Shown: positions 34,805-43,626 of the stretch, piece after piece | Numbering within the stretch: the stretch's first letter is position 1 | Layout of the letters: every line of letters begins with the position of its first letter | Assembly: GCF_963678865.1 (NCBI RefSeq) | Contig: NZ_OY787459.1 | Location: 2,818,501 to 2,882,500 of the forward strand | Direction: 5' to 3' | Source: Maridesulfovibrio sp. | GTDB lineage: Bacteria > Desulfobacterota > Desulfovibrionia > Desulfovibrionales > Desulfovibrionaceae | DNA: 64,000 bases | Notes under the pieces: model-generated | Told to the model about the DNA's origin: nothing | Database searches by the model: none | What the model saw: the letters and a program-made list of their open reading frames with translations, nothing else | Position numbers and translations under genes: made by a program

Positions 34805-35738
34805 TCGCGATAAAAATTCACGCGGAGTTGTTCTGGTTATCGTGCTGGTTTTGTTCATGGCCCTGTCCGGACTGACTCTGATGACTATTGAGGTCAGTTC
34901 CCGTGGTGCAGTTGAAGCCAGCCGGGTCCGCAATGAATATGAGGCCGGGTTCAAGGCTGAAGAAGCGTTGTACATGGTTTATGATATACTCAAGGATGAT
35001 AATACTCCCTTTTCTGATACACCGCGTGAAGAGTGGGCCAGGAAGTGGGAGGACGATGGACTTGTGATTCAAATTACTCCCTGCGACAGCAAGATAAATA
35101 TCAATAAACTGATCGAGTCCTCTGACAGCAAAAGGGCTTTGTCTATTTTGAGCAACCTGCTTCCACGCGGGGCTGACGTAAAAACCATGGCCGGTAGCCT
35201 TGCAGTCTGGACGGGTAAAAGTGTTAACTCCAAGCTGAAGAAGATTGATTCTTTTTTTTACGCATCGCAATTCCCGTCTTATGCTCCTCGGGGCGGTAAA
35301 CTGAAAGTCCCTGAAGAACTTCTTTTGGTCCGCGGATGGGAGGATTTGGGCCGGGAATGGGTTGATGATAATGTTACCGTCTGGGGCTCAGGTAAAATAA
35401 ATATCAATTTTGTGTCACGGAGCCTTTTAAATGCTTTGTTCCCGGATCTGGGTAAAGGTGTGGAGAGAATTATACATTGGCGCAGAACTAGAGGTTTCAC
35501 TGATATCAGTCAGGTTCTTTCTGTTGTCGGGTTGGATTCAGGATCCACACTTTATATGAATATGATGGCAGAGTTGGGAGTGAAATCAGAAATTTTCGAG
35601 GCAAGGGTTTCGGCCACTGTGGGGGACTGCACGTTGGTCAAGAGGTATGTAGTTTCGCGTAGCAATGCTCTTGAAATCGGGGAAACTTCGCTTCTATACC
35701 AAAATAATATTTCGGTGACTTTTGTGGAAGATCAGTAA
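34791..35738 (+). CDS. gspK: Minor pseudopilin GspK
   Basis: 315 residues. The leader ends SRG^VVLVIVLVLFMALSGL. As in most GspK proteins there is no Glu at +5. The large soluble domain has the SAM-like helix-hairpin regions expected of GspK (CDSKININKLIES; GKININFVSRSLLNALFP), both with the ININ motif that follows the leader domain in T2SSK proteins. The ATG at 34791 was chosen because GAGAGG lies about 7 bases upstream; an earlier GTG at 34773 has none. GspK caps the pseudopilus. Confidence 0.9.
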   Translation: MLRNNRDKNSRGVVLVIVLVLFMALSGLTLMTIEVSSRGAVEASRVRNEYEAGFKAEEALYMVYDILKDDNTPFSDTPREEWARKWEDDGLVIQITPCDSKININKLIESSDSKRALSILSNLLPRGADVKTMAGSLAVWTGKSVNSKLKKIDSFFYASQFPSYAPRGGKLKVPEELLLVRGWEDLGREWVDDNVTVWGSGKININFVSRSLLNALFPDLGKGVERIIHWRRTRGFTDISQVLSVVGLDSGSTLYMNMMAELGVKSEIFEARVSATVGDCTLVKRYVVSRSNALEIGETSLLYQNNISVTFVEDQ

Positions 35739-35780
35739 ATGGACAAACACCCTGCTAACAGGTATAGGACAAAGCCATAG

Positions 35781-36893
35781 ATGGCCTTTAAAAAAATTGT
35801 ATATATACTTTCATTCAAGGGAAATGGACACCGGTGGATGATGTTTGACGGCAAGACCCTTTCGGAATCGGAAGGACCTGCTGAAAAGAACAGGCATCCG
35901 GTGGTTGCCTTGTTGCCTGATCCCCTTTTCTTTTTCTTTAAGCCCCGCGGGGCCATCAAGGCCCGCCATGCCAAGTCTGCGACTATTATGCAGATGAATT
36001 ATTCATTTCCTGCGAAGGGAGATAAATTCAAGGTTTTGCGTCCTTCCGGCGGGGCCGTGCTTGGTTACAGTGAACATGACCTGCTGAACCGTTTTCTTGA
36101 CCTGCATCGTGATGTTCTGGCCAAAGCAACGGTATTGACTTCTGAATTTACAGTTTGCTGGAGAGCTGCGGTTGCTGAAGGTCTTTCCGTGTGGAACTGG
36201 AAAGGACAGGGCATGCGCCTTCTTGCCTGTGAGGATGAGCTGACTTATTTCCGTGGCGGTGAGGGAGAGTTCGCAAGCAGGCTTGAACGGCTAGGACTTG
36301 AAAGTGATCCCGAACAGATGGATCTGGAAAAAGCATGCGCAGTTCTGCATAAAAAGAAGATCCGTTGGTCCAGACTTAACTTGGTCAGCGGAGTCCGTTC
36401 AGGAACCGACAAATCAATAGTTATCGACTATAAGCCCTACGCAGTGGCTGCAATACTGGTTTCATTGATCGGAGTTCTTTTTATCGCCGGACAATATCAC
36501 CGCTGGCAACAGAGCAGCGTGCAGGCAAAAGAGTGGCGTGGCAAACTCAAGGAAGTTTATGTCAGTGCTCTTGGGCCAAACCCCGGATCTGACCCTTACG
36601 GAAAGATCTTATACAAGCTGGACCAGCTTAAAAGCGGCGGTGAGAGCGGCGGTGTTGATGTGCTCGGTCTGCTGGCTGTGCTTAGCGAAAGCGCGCCTGT
36701 CGGCATTGAGATAGAAGGATTTTCTCTTGGTGCTGATTCCGGTAATATCCGCGGTAAGGTTAGCAGCTATGAAGAATTGGATGCCATGATGGAAAAGCTG
36801 GCTGCTGACAGCCGGTTCAATTTTGTGCTGGAACAGGCCAATAATATTGAAGGCGGCATCAGCATAAGTCTGCGTGCTGAGTATAACCGCTAA
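35781..36893 (+). CDS. gspL: Type II secretion inner-membrane protein GspL
   Basis: 370 residues. An N-terminal cytoplasmic actin-like domain (about 1-220) is followed by one transmembrane helix (YAVAAILVSLIGVLFIAG, about 215-235) and a periplasmic ferredoxin-like domain at the C-terminus. GspL docks the ATPase GspE to the membrane and pairs with GspM. The assignment rests on this layout and on the place between gspK and gspM; sequence conservation in the cytoplasmic part is weak. The PulL-like C-terminal region (LAVLSESAPVGIEIEGFSL) supports it. Confidence 0.8.
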   Translation: MAFKKIVYILSFKGNGHRWMMFDGKTLSESEGPAEKNRHPVVALLPDPLFFFFKPRGAIKARHAKSATIMQMNYSFPAKGDKFKVLRPSGGAVLGYSEHDLLNRFLDLHRDVLAKATVLTSEFTVCWRAAVAEGLSVWNWKGQGMRLLACEDELTYFRGGEGEFASRLERLGLESDPEQMDLEKACAVLHKKKIRWSRLNLVSGVRSGTDKSIVIDYKPYAVAAILVSLIGVLFIAGQYHRWQQSSVQAKEWRGKLKEVYVSALGPNPGSDPYGKILYKLDQLKSGGESGGVDVLGLLAVLSESAPVGIEIEGFSLGADSGNIRGKVSSYEELDAMMEKLAADSRFNFVLEQANNIEGGISISLRAEYNR

Positions 36894-36907
36894 CCTCAGG
36901 TAGTGTA

Positions 36908-37405
36908 ATGGATCTGGAGAGATTTTATATCTGGCAGGACTGGCCTGCGGAAAAGCAGAAGCTTTTTTTTGCAGCTTTGGTTGCGGGATGGGCGTTGATT
37001 CTTTTTATGATCTGGTCCGGGCTGGCCGAGTCGCAATCCAAAGCTGAGCGGACTATACTTTCCAGTAAGCAGAAGTACGCCAAGGTGGTTCCTCTGGTGG
37101 AGCAGCTTAAGGCTGGAGAATCTTCCCGCGGAGCACTGGTGGACCGGGAACCCATGACCGCGGCTCAGCAGGTTGTCCGTGATCTTGGGCTTGACGGCAG
37201 GCTGGCTTCCTTGCGTCCCTTGCAGGCCGGAGCGAATTCTGGACAGGGGGTGCAGGTTCTGCTTGAATCTCTGAATCTACCGGAGCTGGTGGCTCTGCTG
37301 CGTGATTTTAATGTGCGCGGAGCCTTGAAGGTTACAAATTTCAATATCAACCACAGGCTGGACTCCCCTGAGTTGGCTGATGTGCAGATCATTCTTGTCA
37401 GGTAG
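36908..37405 (+). CDS. gspM: Type II secretion protein GspM
   Basis: 165 residues. A short cytoplasmic N-terminus and one transmembrane helix (LFFAALVAGWALILFMIW, about 19-37) precede a coiled stretch and a ferredoxin-like periplasmic domain. That domain ends with LPELVALLRDFNVRGALKVTNFNI, characteristic of GspM. GspM stabilises GspL. It starts 14 bases after gspL and ends 9 bases before gspN. Confidence 0.85.
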   Translation: MDLERFYIWQDWPAEKQKLFFAALVAGWALILFMIWSGLAESQSKAERTILSSKQKYAKVVPLVEQLKAGESSRGALVDREPMTAAQQVVRDLGLDGRLASLRPLQAGANSGQGVQVLLESLNLPELVALLRDFNVRGALKVTNFNINHRLDSPELADVQIILVR

Positions 37406-37414
37406 GTCAGCCGG

Positions 37415-38161
37415 ATGAAATTTATCCCCAATATTTCTTTAAAATTTTCTTTTAAAAAAACGCTCAAGGCTTTTTTTCTGTTTCTGGCAGGTCTGATTCT
37501 GGGGGCTTTTCTGTTTATGCCCTGGGAAGTGGCATGGTCACAGGCCTTTAAACTGGCTGATTCCAAAATATCCAAGGCCACTATTCAGTGGGGCGATTTC
37601 ATAAGTGCCGGACCTTTTTCCTTCGAAGTAACAAATGTTTACGTGACCACGAATAAAGGGCTGACCATCACAGTGCCCCAGCTTGGCGTTTCGCTCGGTT
37701 TTTCTCCGCTTATTGAGGTGCGGGTCAATACCGGACCGACCTTGACCGCAAGGTTGTTTCAGGCCAAATCCCTGACCCTTGGCGGCGGGGTTGATCTGGC
37801 AAAATTGATCCAGATGGACGGGCTGGGCGGTAAAGTCCGTATTACTTCTGATGTGGGTTTTCCTGAATGGGGAGCTCCGCCGCGCACAGGTAGTCTTGTG
37901 GTTCGCTCAGATGCTGTTGAAATTCCCGGCGGGATGATTGCTGAAGACGTCAATGTGAACGCCGTACTGTCAGGCAAGCAGTTCCAGCTCAACTCCTTCA
38001 GTTGCGGACAGCCGATCCCGGTAACAGCCAAGGGCAGTGCTACTCTGGATTGGAAGAGATTGCCGAATTCGTCTTATACCATCAGCGGTACGACTACTTT
38101 CGGCACCACCGAGCGACAGTTTTCCAAATCCGGTAAGCTTAACAAGTATCTCAGGTTTTAG
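37415..38161 (+). CDS. gspN: Type II secretion protein GspN
   Basis: 248 residues. One N-terminal transmembrane helix (about 16-36, AFFLFLAGLILGAFLFMPW) is followed by an AsmA-like beta-rich periplasmic domain with GIEVEI-style strands (LTARLFQAKSLTLGGGVDLAKL). GspN is an optional T2SS component found in some systems, including those of deltaproteobacteria. It closes the lipoprotein-gspGHIJKLMN block. A dispersed hairpin repeat lies after the stop. Confidence 0.8.
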   Translation: MKFIPNISLKFSFKKTLKAFFLFLAGLILGAFLFMPWEVAWSQAFKLADSKISKATIQWGDFISAGPFSFEVTNVYVTTNKGLTITVPQLGVSLGFSPLIEVRVNTGPTLTARLFQAKSLTLGGGVDLAKLIQMDGLGGKVRITSDVGFPEWGAPPRTGSLVVRSDAVEIPGGMIAEDVNVNAVLSGKQFQLNSFSCGQPIPVTAKGSATLDWKRLPNSSYTISGTTTFGTTERQFSKSGKLNKYLRF

Positions 38162-38189
38162 TTTGAATGCCTTCGGCGACTCTGCCGGG

Positions 38190-38236
38190 GCCTTAAACCC
38201 TTTTGCAAAAGGGTTTAAGAATCCCAAAACCTTTTA
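38190..38236. repeat. Dispersed hairpin repeat, copy B
   Basis: Located between gspN and mnmM. It contains a 26-base perfect palindrome (38193-38218, TTAAACCCTTTTG arms) followed by GAATCCCAAAACCTTTTA, matching copy A near 26.1 kb. A less conserved GC-rich hairpin flank (GCCTTCGGCGAC, near 38169) precedes it. It may also work as a terminator for the gsp operon, although no long T-run follows. Confidence 0.8.
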
Positions 38237-38254
38237 GTGGGGATTCGCTGTCAT

Positions 38255-38827
38255 ATGATTTCTAATAATATTCTTTCTTTTGCCAAATCAGTTATTTGTG
38301 AAGTGGTGGAACCCGGCTGTATTGGCGTTGATGCGACTGTGGGCAACGGCTATGATACTGTATTTCTTTCAGAGATGGCCGGGTCCGAGGGGCGTGTTTT
38401 CGGTTTTGATGTTCAGGAACAGGCCGTGAAGCAGACTGAAGAACGACTCAATGAAGAGTGTCTGCCGCAAAACTGGACCATTTTTCATTCCGGGCATGAA
38501 AACATGCTTGAATTGATTCCTGCGGAATTTCATGGGCTGGTTAACGTCGTAATGTTCAACCTCGGGTTTCTTCCGGGCAGTGACAAGACGGTTATAACCA
38601 AATCCGAGACTACGCTCGCAGCGATCAAAGCCTCTTTGGAAATTCTTGCCAAGGGAGGTATGCTTTGTATTGCCATTTATGCCGGGCATCCCGGAGGTGA
38701 CGAAGAGGATTTGGCCGTGCGTGAATACTGCACAGGACTGGATTACCACGCCTACCGGGTCATTCAGAGCGAAATGGTCAATAAGCCGGGATATCCCATT
38801 CGAATATTATTTGTAACCAAGCTTTAA
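38255..38827 (+). CDS. mnmM: SAM-dependent methyltransferase, MnmM/YtqB family
   Basis: About 190 residues. Motif I is VDATVGNGYDTVFLSEM, followed by VFGFDVQEQAV (motif II acidic residue), VMFNLGFLPGSD, and a C-terminal YHAYRVIQSEMVNKPGYPIRILFVTKL. This is the rRNA_methylase/YtqB pattern. Family members have been shown to methylate the wobble uridine (mnm5U34 formation) in tRNA. A GTG at 38237 would add six residues, but the ATG at 38255 aligns better with the family N-terminus. It is followed by a hairpin terminator. Confidence 0.8.
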   Translation: MISNNILSFAKSVICEVVEPGCIGVDATVGNGYDTVFLSEMAGSEGRVFGFDVQEQAVKQTEERLNEECLPQNWTIFHSGHENMLELIPAEFHGLVNVVMFNLGFLPGSDKTVITKSETTLAAIKASLEILAKGGMLCIAIYAGHPGGDEEDLAVREYCTGLDYHAYRVIQSEMVNKPGYPIRILFVTKL

Positions 38828-38852
38828 AATAATTCCGCTTCCATGCTGCTGT

Positions 38853-38886
38853 AAAAATCCTCGCCATCGGGTGGGGATTTTTTTAT
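38853..38886 (+). terminator. Rho-independent terminator after mnmM
   Basis: A stem of about 13 bp including G-U pairs (AAAAATCCTCGCC / GGTGGGGATTTTT) with a short loop and a T-run at 38878-38885. It sits just after the mnmM stop and before the pse genes. Confidence 0.8.
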
Positions 38887-38946
38887 TGTTCCACTAAAGG
38901 TCATTAGTTCATGTTCGCCAGTTATTATTCTTGAAGGAGAAAGTGG

Positions 38947-39936
38947 ATGCTCAACAATAAATCCATCCTGATTACAGGTGGAACCGGCTCGTTCGGACAG
39001 AAGTTTGTGAAGACCGTTTTAAGCCTTTACAATCCGAAGCGGCTTGTTGTTTTCAGCAGAGATGAGTTTAAGCAGTATGAAATGCAATGCCGGTTTTCTC
39101 CTGTTGATTATCCCTGTCTACGTTATTTTTTAGGGGACATTCGTGATCCTGACCGTTTGCACCGGGCCTTTGCAAATATAGATGTAATTATCCATGCCGC
39201 CACATTGCATGATGTTCCTGCCTGCGAATACAATCCGTATGAAGCAGTAAAGACAAATATAATCGGCTCCCAGAATATTGTTGAAGCTGCCATTGATAGA
39301 AATGTGCCCAAAGTAATCGCCATTTCCACGGAAGAGGCGGCTAATCCGGTAAGCTTATTCGGAGCCACGAAACTGTGTTCAGACCGGTTGTTTGTCAGCG
39401 GCAATAGTTATGCCGGAAGCGGTGGAACTCGTTTTTCTGTTGCCCGATTCGGGAATTTTATAGGTTGCCAAGGAGATCTGCCGGGCCGCTTTTTGAAGGC
39501 ATCCCTGAGTGGTAAAGTCCGCATTGCCGATCCAGAAATGACCCGTTTTTTTATGCCTGTACAGAAGGCTGTGGAATTTACCGTGAGCAGTCTTGAGGTA
39601 ATGAACGGAGGGGAAATTTTTATTCCCAAAAGCCCAAGCATGAGTGTCGGTGGTATGCTGGATGCTCTTTGTCCTGATGCTGAGGTCGAGGTGAAAGGGC
39701 TGTCGCTTGGAGAGGAAAAGCATTGCGTGATGATTCCCGGAAGCGAGGCTGCAAATACATATGAGTATGATGACCGGTACGTCATACAGCCTGTCTACCG
39801 TTATTTTGAACGTGCAGAAGTAGGGGGAAGCGGGCAAAAGGTCGCTCAGGGTTTCGAATACGTATCAAATAAAAATGGGTACCGGATTTCAAAAGAGGAA
39901 TTATGCCGATTGGCGGAAGTGCGGGGGAAATGTTGA
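38947..39936 (+). CDS. PseB-like SDR protein lacking catalytic residues (probable pseudoenzyme)
   Basis: 329 residues of the FlaA1/PseB extended SDR family, intact and full length, with the NAD loop ITGGTGSFGQKF. The catalytic region reads STEEAANPVSLFGATK. Where PseB enzymes have Asp-Lys and Tyr (TDKA...YGATK), this protein has Glu129, Glu130 and Phe138. The YxxxK lysine is kept. The neighbouring paralogue at 41.1-42.1 kb has Asp129, Lys130 and Tyr138 at identical positions. Dehydration of UDP-GlcNAc is therefore unlikely. It may bind NAD or substrate as a regulatory or hetero-oligomer partner of the active copy. It overlaps pseC by 34 bases, so it is co-translated with it. AAGGAGAA lies before the ATG. 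Confidence 0.85.
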   Translation: MLNNKSILITGGTGSFGQKFVKTVLSLYNPKRLVVFSRDEFKQYEMQCRFSPVDYPCLRYFLGDIRDPDRLHRAFANIDVIIHAATLHDVPACEYNPYEAVKTNIIGSQNIVEAAIDRNVPKVIAISTEEAANPVSLFGATKLCSDRLFVSGNSYAGSGGTRFSVARFGNFIGCQGDLPGRFLKASLSGKVRIADPEMTRFFMPVQKAVEFTVSSLEVMNGGEIFIPKSPSMSVGGMLDALCPDAEVEVKGLSLGEEKHCVMIPGSEAANTYEYDDRYVIQPVYRYFERAEVGGSGQKVAQGFEYVSNKNGYRISKEELCRLAEVRGKC

Positions 39937-41081
39937 TGGGGGAAAAGATAATCCCTTACGGACGGCAGTTTATTGATGCAGAGGATGTTCAGGCAGTAGT
40001 TTCCTGTCTTGAATCTGGATGGCTTACCACCGGGCCTGCAGTAGAGCGGTTTGAAAGGAAAGTTGCGGACCGGGTGCGGGCCGGATACGGTGTGGCCTTC
40101 AGCAGCGGCAGCACCGCGTTGATGGGAGCCGTCGCTGCTCTCGGGCTTGGTCCGGGCGATGAAGTTATAACTACTCCCATTACTTTTGCCGCTACAGCCA
40201 ATTGTATTCTGAATTGTGGGGCAAAACCTGTCTTTGCTGATGTCCTGCCGGATTCGCTGCTTATTGACCCGCAATCGGTTGAATCATTGGTCACTCCGGC
40301 AACAAAGGCCATATTCGCCGTGGATTACGCCGGACAGCCCTGCGACTATCCCGTTTTGCGGGCCATTGCCGATAAGAATGGCCTTACTTTGCTGTCCGAT
40401 TGCTGTCACGGACTGGGGAGCGAACAGGGAGGCTTAACCCCGGCCCAGCAGGCAGATATAACTATTTACAGTTTCCATCCGGTAAAGGCTATTACCACTG
40501 GAGAAGGCGGGATGCTGGTCAGCGATGATGCCGAAATCGCAGCCGCAGCAGCAAGTTTCCGTAATCATGGCATAACCAGCGACTTCAAAAAACGCGAGCA
40601 TTCAGCCTCTTATGTTTACGACATTGAAAGGCCGGGGGGAAATTACCGCCTGAGTGATATCCATTGTGCGTTGGGTTGCAGCCAGTTGGACAAGTTGGAT
40701 TTTTTTTTAAGGGAGCGGGAAAGAATAGCCGGCATCTATGATGAAGTTTTCAGCAATTTCAGTGCTGTTGCGCCGTTACGCAGGGAGCCGGGGCATGCCA
40801 ATCATCTCTATGTAGTCCGTGTTGATAACGCTGTGCGTGATGATTTGTTCCGTTTGATGCGTTCCGGGGGGATTATGGTTAATGTGCATTATCTTCCGGT
40901 GCATTTGATGACCCTGTACAGATGTGAGCTGGGTACGGGAGAGGGACTGTGTCCTGTTGCGGAGAAGGCGGCCAAGGAGATTCTTTCCCTGCCGATATTT
41001 CCGGGGCTGACAGCAGAGGAGCAAAACAGAGTTGTTGATGTGCTAAAAATTGGTTTGATCCAACTCGAGAGCGGAAAATGA
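39903..41081 (+). CDS. pseC: UDP-4-keto-6-deoxy-AltNAc aminotransferase (PseC)
   Basis: 392 residues, a DegT-family PLP enzyme. FSSGSTALMGAVAALGLGPGDEVITTPITFAATANCIL and the PLP-lysine motif YSFHPVKAITTGEGG are characteristic of PseC, and PGGNYRLSDIHCALG is the substrate loop. It aminates the product of PseB in the pathway to CMP-pseudaminic acid, used for flagellin glycosylation. The ATG at 39903 has AGAGGAA just upstream and overlaps the preceding gene. Later ATGs at 39930 and 39936 are possible. The stop overlaps the start of the intact pseB by 4 bases. Confidence 0.9.
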   Translation: MPIGGSAGEMLMGEKIIPYGRQFIDAEDVQAVVSCLESGWLTTGPAVERFERKVADRVRAGYGVAFSSGSTALMGAVAALGLGPGDEVITTPITFAATANCILNCGAKPVFADVLPDSLLIDPQSVESLVTPATKAIFAVDYAGQPCDYPVLRAIADKNGLTLLSDCCHGLGSEQGGLTPAQQADITIYSFHPVKAITTGEGGMLVSDDAEIAAAAASFRNHGITSDFKKREHSASYVYDIERPGGNYRLSDIHCALGCSQLDKLDFFLRERERIAGIYDEVFSNFSAVAPLRREPGHANHLYVVRVDNAVRDDLFRLMRSGGIMVNVHYLPVHLMTLYRCELGTGEGLCPVAEKAAKEILSLPIFPGLTAEEQNRVVDVLKIGLIQLESGK

Positions 41082-42058
41082 GCTTTAAGAATAAGAGAAT
41101 CCTGATCACAGGTGGGACTGGATCGTTCGGCCGGAAATGTGCGGAAATATTACTGCGTGAATATGATGTGGGGACAGTGATTATTTTCAGCCGTGATGAA
41201 CGTAAGCAGCGGAATATGGCGGAAGAGTTCGGAGCACAGAGAGGCAGAATCCGTTTCTTCATGGGTGATGTCCGGGATAAGAAAAGACTGCACCGGGCCT
41301 TGAACGGAGTGGATATTGTTATCCATGCCGCAGCATTGAAACAGGTCCCGGCAGCGGAATTCAATCCTATTGAAGCGATCAAGACGAATATTGACGGGGC
41401 TTCAAATCTCATTGATGCCTGCATCGACATGAATGTGAGCAAGGTTATCGCGTTATCCACAGATAAGGCGGTAAATCCGCTTAATCTGTACGGGGCGACA
41501 AAGCTTTGCTCCGATAAACTCTTTGTGGCCGCGAATTCATATGCGGCTGAAGAAAATACAATTTTTTCCGTAGTTCGTTATGGCAATGTGCTGGGCAGCA
41601 GGGGCAGTGTTGTTCCTTTGTTCAGGAAAATGAAATCAACCGGCAGGCTTCCTGTTACGGACGAGAGAATGACCCGGTTCTGGATTACGCTGGAGCAGGG
41701 AGCGCGTTTTGTTCTTGAGCGGTTCGCTGATATGCAGGGGGGAGAAATTTTTATCCCCAAGATTCCCAGTACAAGAATAATTGATTTGGCCAAGGCCATC
41801 TGCCCGGAATGTGTAATAGATTTAGTAGGGATCAGGCCGGGAGAAAAACTGCATGAGTTAATGCTTCCTGAAGATGAAGCCCGCAACAGTTATGAATTTT
41901 CAGAGTATTATGTAATTGCCCCGGCATTTGATGGATGCGAATCCAGAAGCGGCGCATGTGCAGGCAAACCGGTCCCGGAAAATTTTTCATATGGATCAGA
42001 TAGCAATCCGTGGTTTCTGGATGTGGATGAAATTTCAGAATTATTGAAAGATATGTAG
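41078..42058 (+). CDS. pseB: UDP-GlcNAc 4,6-dehydratase, inverting (PseB), intact copy
   Basis: 326 residues. The NAD-binding ITGGTGSFGRKC and the full catalytic set STDKAVNPLNLYGATK (Asp129, Lys130, Tyr138) are present. It converts UDP-GlcNAc to UDP-4-keto-6-deoxy-AltNAc, the first step to pseudaminic acid. The next enzyme, PseC, is encoded immediately upstream. PseF, PseG and PseH are not in the window, so the pathway must be completed elsewhere or the product used differently. The gene is followed by a strong palindromic terminator. Confidence 0.92.
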   Translation: MSFKNKRILITGGTGSFGRKCAEILLREYDVGTVIIFSRDERKQRNMAEEFGAQRGRIRFFMGDVRDKKRLHRALNGVDIVIHAAALKQVPAAEFNPIEAIKTNIDGASNLIDACIDMNVSKVIALSTDKAVNPLNLYGATKLCSDKLFVAANSYAAEENTIFSVVRYGNVLGSRGSVVPLFRKMKSTGRLPVTDERMTRFWITLEQGARFVLERFADMQGGEIFIPKIPSTRIIDLAKAICPECVIDLVGIRPGEKLHELMLPEDEARNSYEFSEYYVIAPAFDGCESRSGACAGKPVPENFSYGSDSNPWFLDVDEISELLKDM

Positions 42059-42083
42059 GCTGTGTTTAAGCTGGAACAGATAT

Positions 42084-42115
42084 AAAAACGGACCCGAAAT
42101 TTCGGGTCCGTTTTT
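42084..42115. terminator. Bidirectional palindromic terminator
   Basis: A perfect 32-base palindrome with 16-base arms (AAAAACGGACCCGAAA and its complement) and no unpaired loop, A-rich on one side and T-rich on the other. It lies between the convergent pseB and aminotransferase genes and can serve both. Confidence 0.92.
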
Positions 42116-42119
42116 ATTT

Positions 42120-43217
42120 TTAATTAAAAAAATCTTTTACAACGTTTACAACCCTACGGGCATCTTCCTCAGTCATATGCGGTCCCATGGGCAGGGAGAG
42201 CACTTCGTTGTGGATAGCCTCGCTGATGGGCAGGGAAAGGTTTTCCATCTCCTTATACGCCCCCTGTTTGTGCGGAGGGATTGGGTAATGGATGGAAGCC
42301 TCGATTTTGTTTTCGGCAAGATGGCTGATCAGGGCGTCGCGGTCTTTGCAGCGAACGACGAAAATGTGCCAGACGGATTGGATTCCTTCACCGATTACCG
42401 GAAGAATCAGTGGGGTCTCTTTGAGCCCTTCCAGATAAATTCCGGCAATGGTTTTGCGGGTCCAGTTCCAGTTGTCCAGCTTGTCTAGTTTCACACGCAG
42501 GAATGCGGCCTGCATTTCGTCAAGTCTGCTGTTAAATCCCTTGTATTCGTGAACATACTTTTCAGTAGAACCGTAGTTGGCAAGTTTGCGAACCTGCTCG
42601 GCTATGTTGTCATCCATAGTGGTTACAGCTCCGCCGTCTCCGAAGGCACCGAGGTTCTTGCCGGGGTAGAAGCTGAAGGCTGCAGCATGGCCCAATGTGC
42701 CGGACATACGTCCTTTGTAGACCGCGCCGTGGGCCTGTGCGGCATCCGTGACAACGAACAGGGAGTGCTTTTCCGCAAATTCCATGATCGGGTCCATATC
42801 TGCGGGTTGGCCATAGAGATGAACCGGGATTATGGCCTTGGTATTCGGGGTCAATGCGGCTTCAAGTTTGGCCGGATCCATGTTGTAGGTGGCTTCCACA
42901 GGCTCAACCGGAATAATGTTGGCTCCGGTTCTGGTTACCGCCAGCCATGTGGCGATAAAGGTGTTTGAAGGGACCAGCACGTCATCACCGGGACCGACAC
43001 CGGCAGCGCGCAGGGTCAACTCAATTGCTTCCAGTCCGTTACCGCAGCCGATGCAGTTTTTAGCTCCGGTGTAGAGTGCGAATTCTTTTTCAAAGGCTTT
43101 TACTTCGTCACCGTGAATGAACCAGCCTGATTCAAGAACACGTTTTGCGGCTGCGTCTATTTTCGGGGCAAGAGCCTGGTATGTCCAGCCTACGTCGAGA
43201 AATTTAATCTGCTTCAT
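42120..43217 (-). CDS. DegT/DnrJ/EryC1 sugar aminotransferase (FdtB/QdtB-like), second locus
   Basis: 365 residues. The PLP lysine is in [16 protein letters not shown], the cofactor loop is [24 protein letters not shown], and [16 protein letters not shown] is present. It overlaps the FdtA-like gene upstream by 14 bases, and the pair should turn a dTDP-4-keto-6-deoxyhexose into a 3-amino-3,6-dideoxyhexose. It is a separate copy from the aminotransferase gene at 23-24 kb, which differs clearly in sequence. No dTDP-glucose synthase or dehydratase gene is in the window. Confidence 0.88.
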   Translation of the reverse strand: MKQIKFLDVGWTYQALAPKIDAAAKRVLESGWFIHGDEVKAFEKEFALYTGAKNCIGCGNGLEAIELTLRAAGVGPGDDVLVPSNTFIATWLAVTRTGANIIPVEPVEATYNMDPAKLEAALTPNTKAIIPVHLYGQPADMDPIMEFAEKHSLFVVTDAAQAHGAVYKGRMSGTLGHAAAFSFYPGKNLGAFGDGGAVTTMDDNIAEQVRKLANYGSTEKYVHEYKGFNSRLDEMQAAFLRVKLDKLDNWNWTRKTIAGIYLEGLKETPLILPVIGEGIQSVWHIFVVRCKDRDALISHLAENKIEASIHYPIPPHKQGAYKEMENLSLPISEAIHNEVLSLPMGPHMTEEDARRVVNVVKDFFN

Positions 43218-43626
43218 TTTTTTTTACCGCCTTTATGAATTCATCATAGCTGTAGTAATAGTCACTCGGATCATAATATTCCGAGGCCAGCACCAGACAA
43301 ACGGAACCGGAAGAGAAGTTTTCAAGCTCACGCCATGTCATGGTCGGGATGTACAGCCCGTAGTACGACCTGTTCAGTGAGAACTTGGTTTTGGTCTTAC
43401 CGTCATCAAGCACTACGTCAAAGCTGCCGGAAGCAGCGATGATGTATTGCCTGAGCTTCTTATGGGCATGTCCTCCACGGGTCTCTCCGCCGGGAACGTC
43501 ATATAGATAGTACACTCTTTTGATATCAAAAGGAATATGGCGACTGTTTTCAATAAAAGTCAGGTTTCCCCTGTTGTCATTGATTTTGGGCAGTTCGATA
43601 ATTTGCGGTTTATCTTCTTTGATCAT
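43204..43626 (-). CDS. FdtA/QdtA-type dTDP-sugar 3,4-ketoisomerase (WxcM-like cupin)
   Basis: 140 residues, a single cupin domain. It shows [38 protein letters not shown] (metal/substrate His cluster) and [26 protein letters not shown]. It isomerises dTDP-4-keto-6-deoxyglucose to the 3-keto form. The stop overlaps the aminotransferase start by 14 bases and its own start overlaps the GT2 stop by 4 bases, so the three genes are one operon. Unlike the fusion protein encoded at 22-23 kb, it has no acetyltransferase part. Confidence 0.9.
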   Translation of the reverse strand: MIKEDKPQIIELPKINDNRGNLTFIENSRHIPFDIKRVYYLYDVPGGETRGGHAHKKLRQYIIAASGSFDVVLDDGKTKTKFSLNRSYYGLYIPTMTWRELENFSSGSVCLVLASEYYDPSDYYYSYDEFIKAVKKNEAD

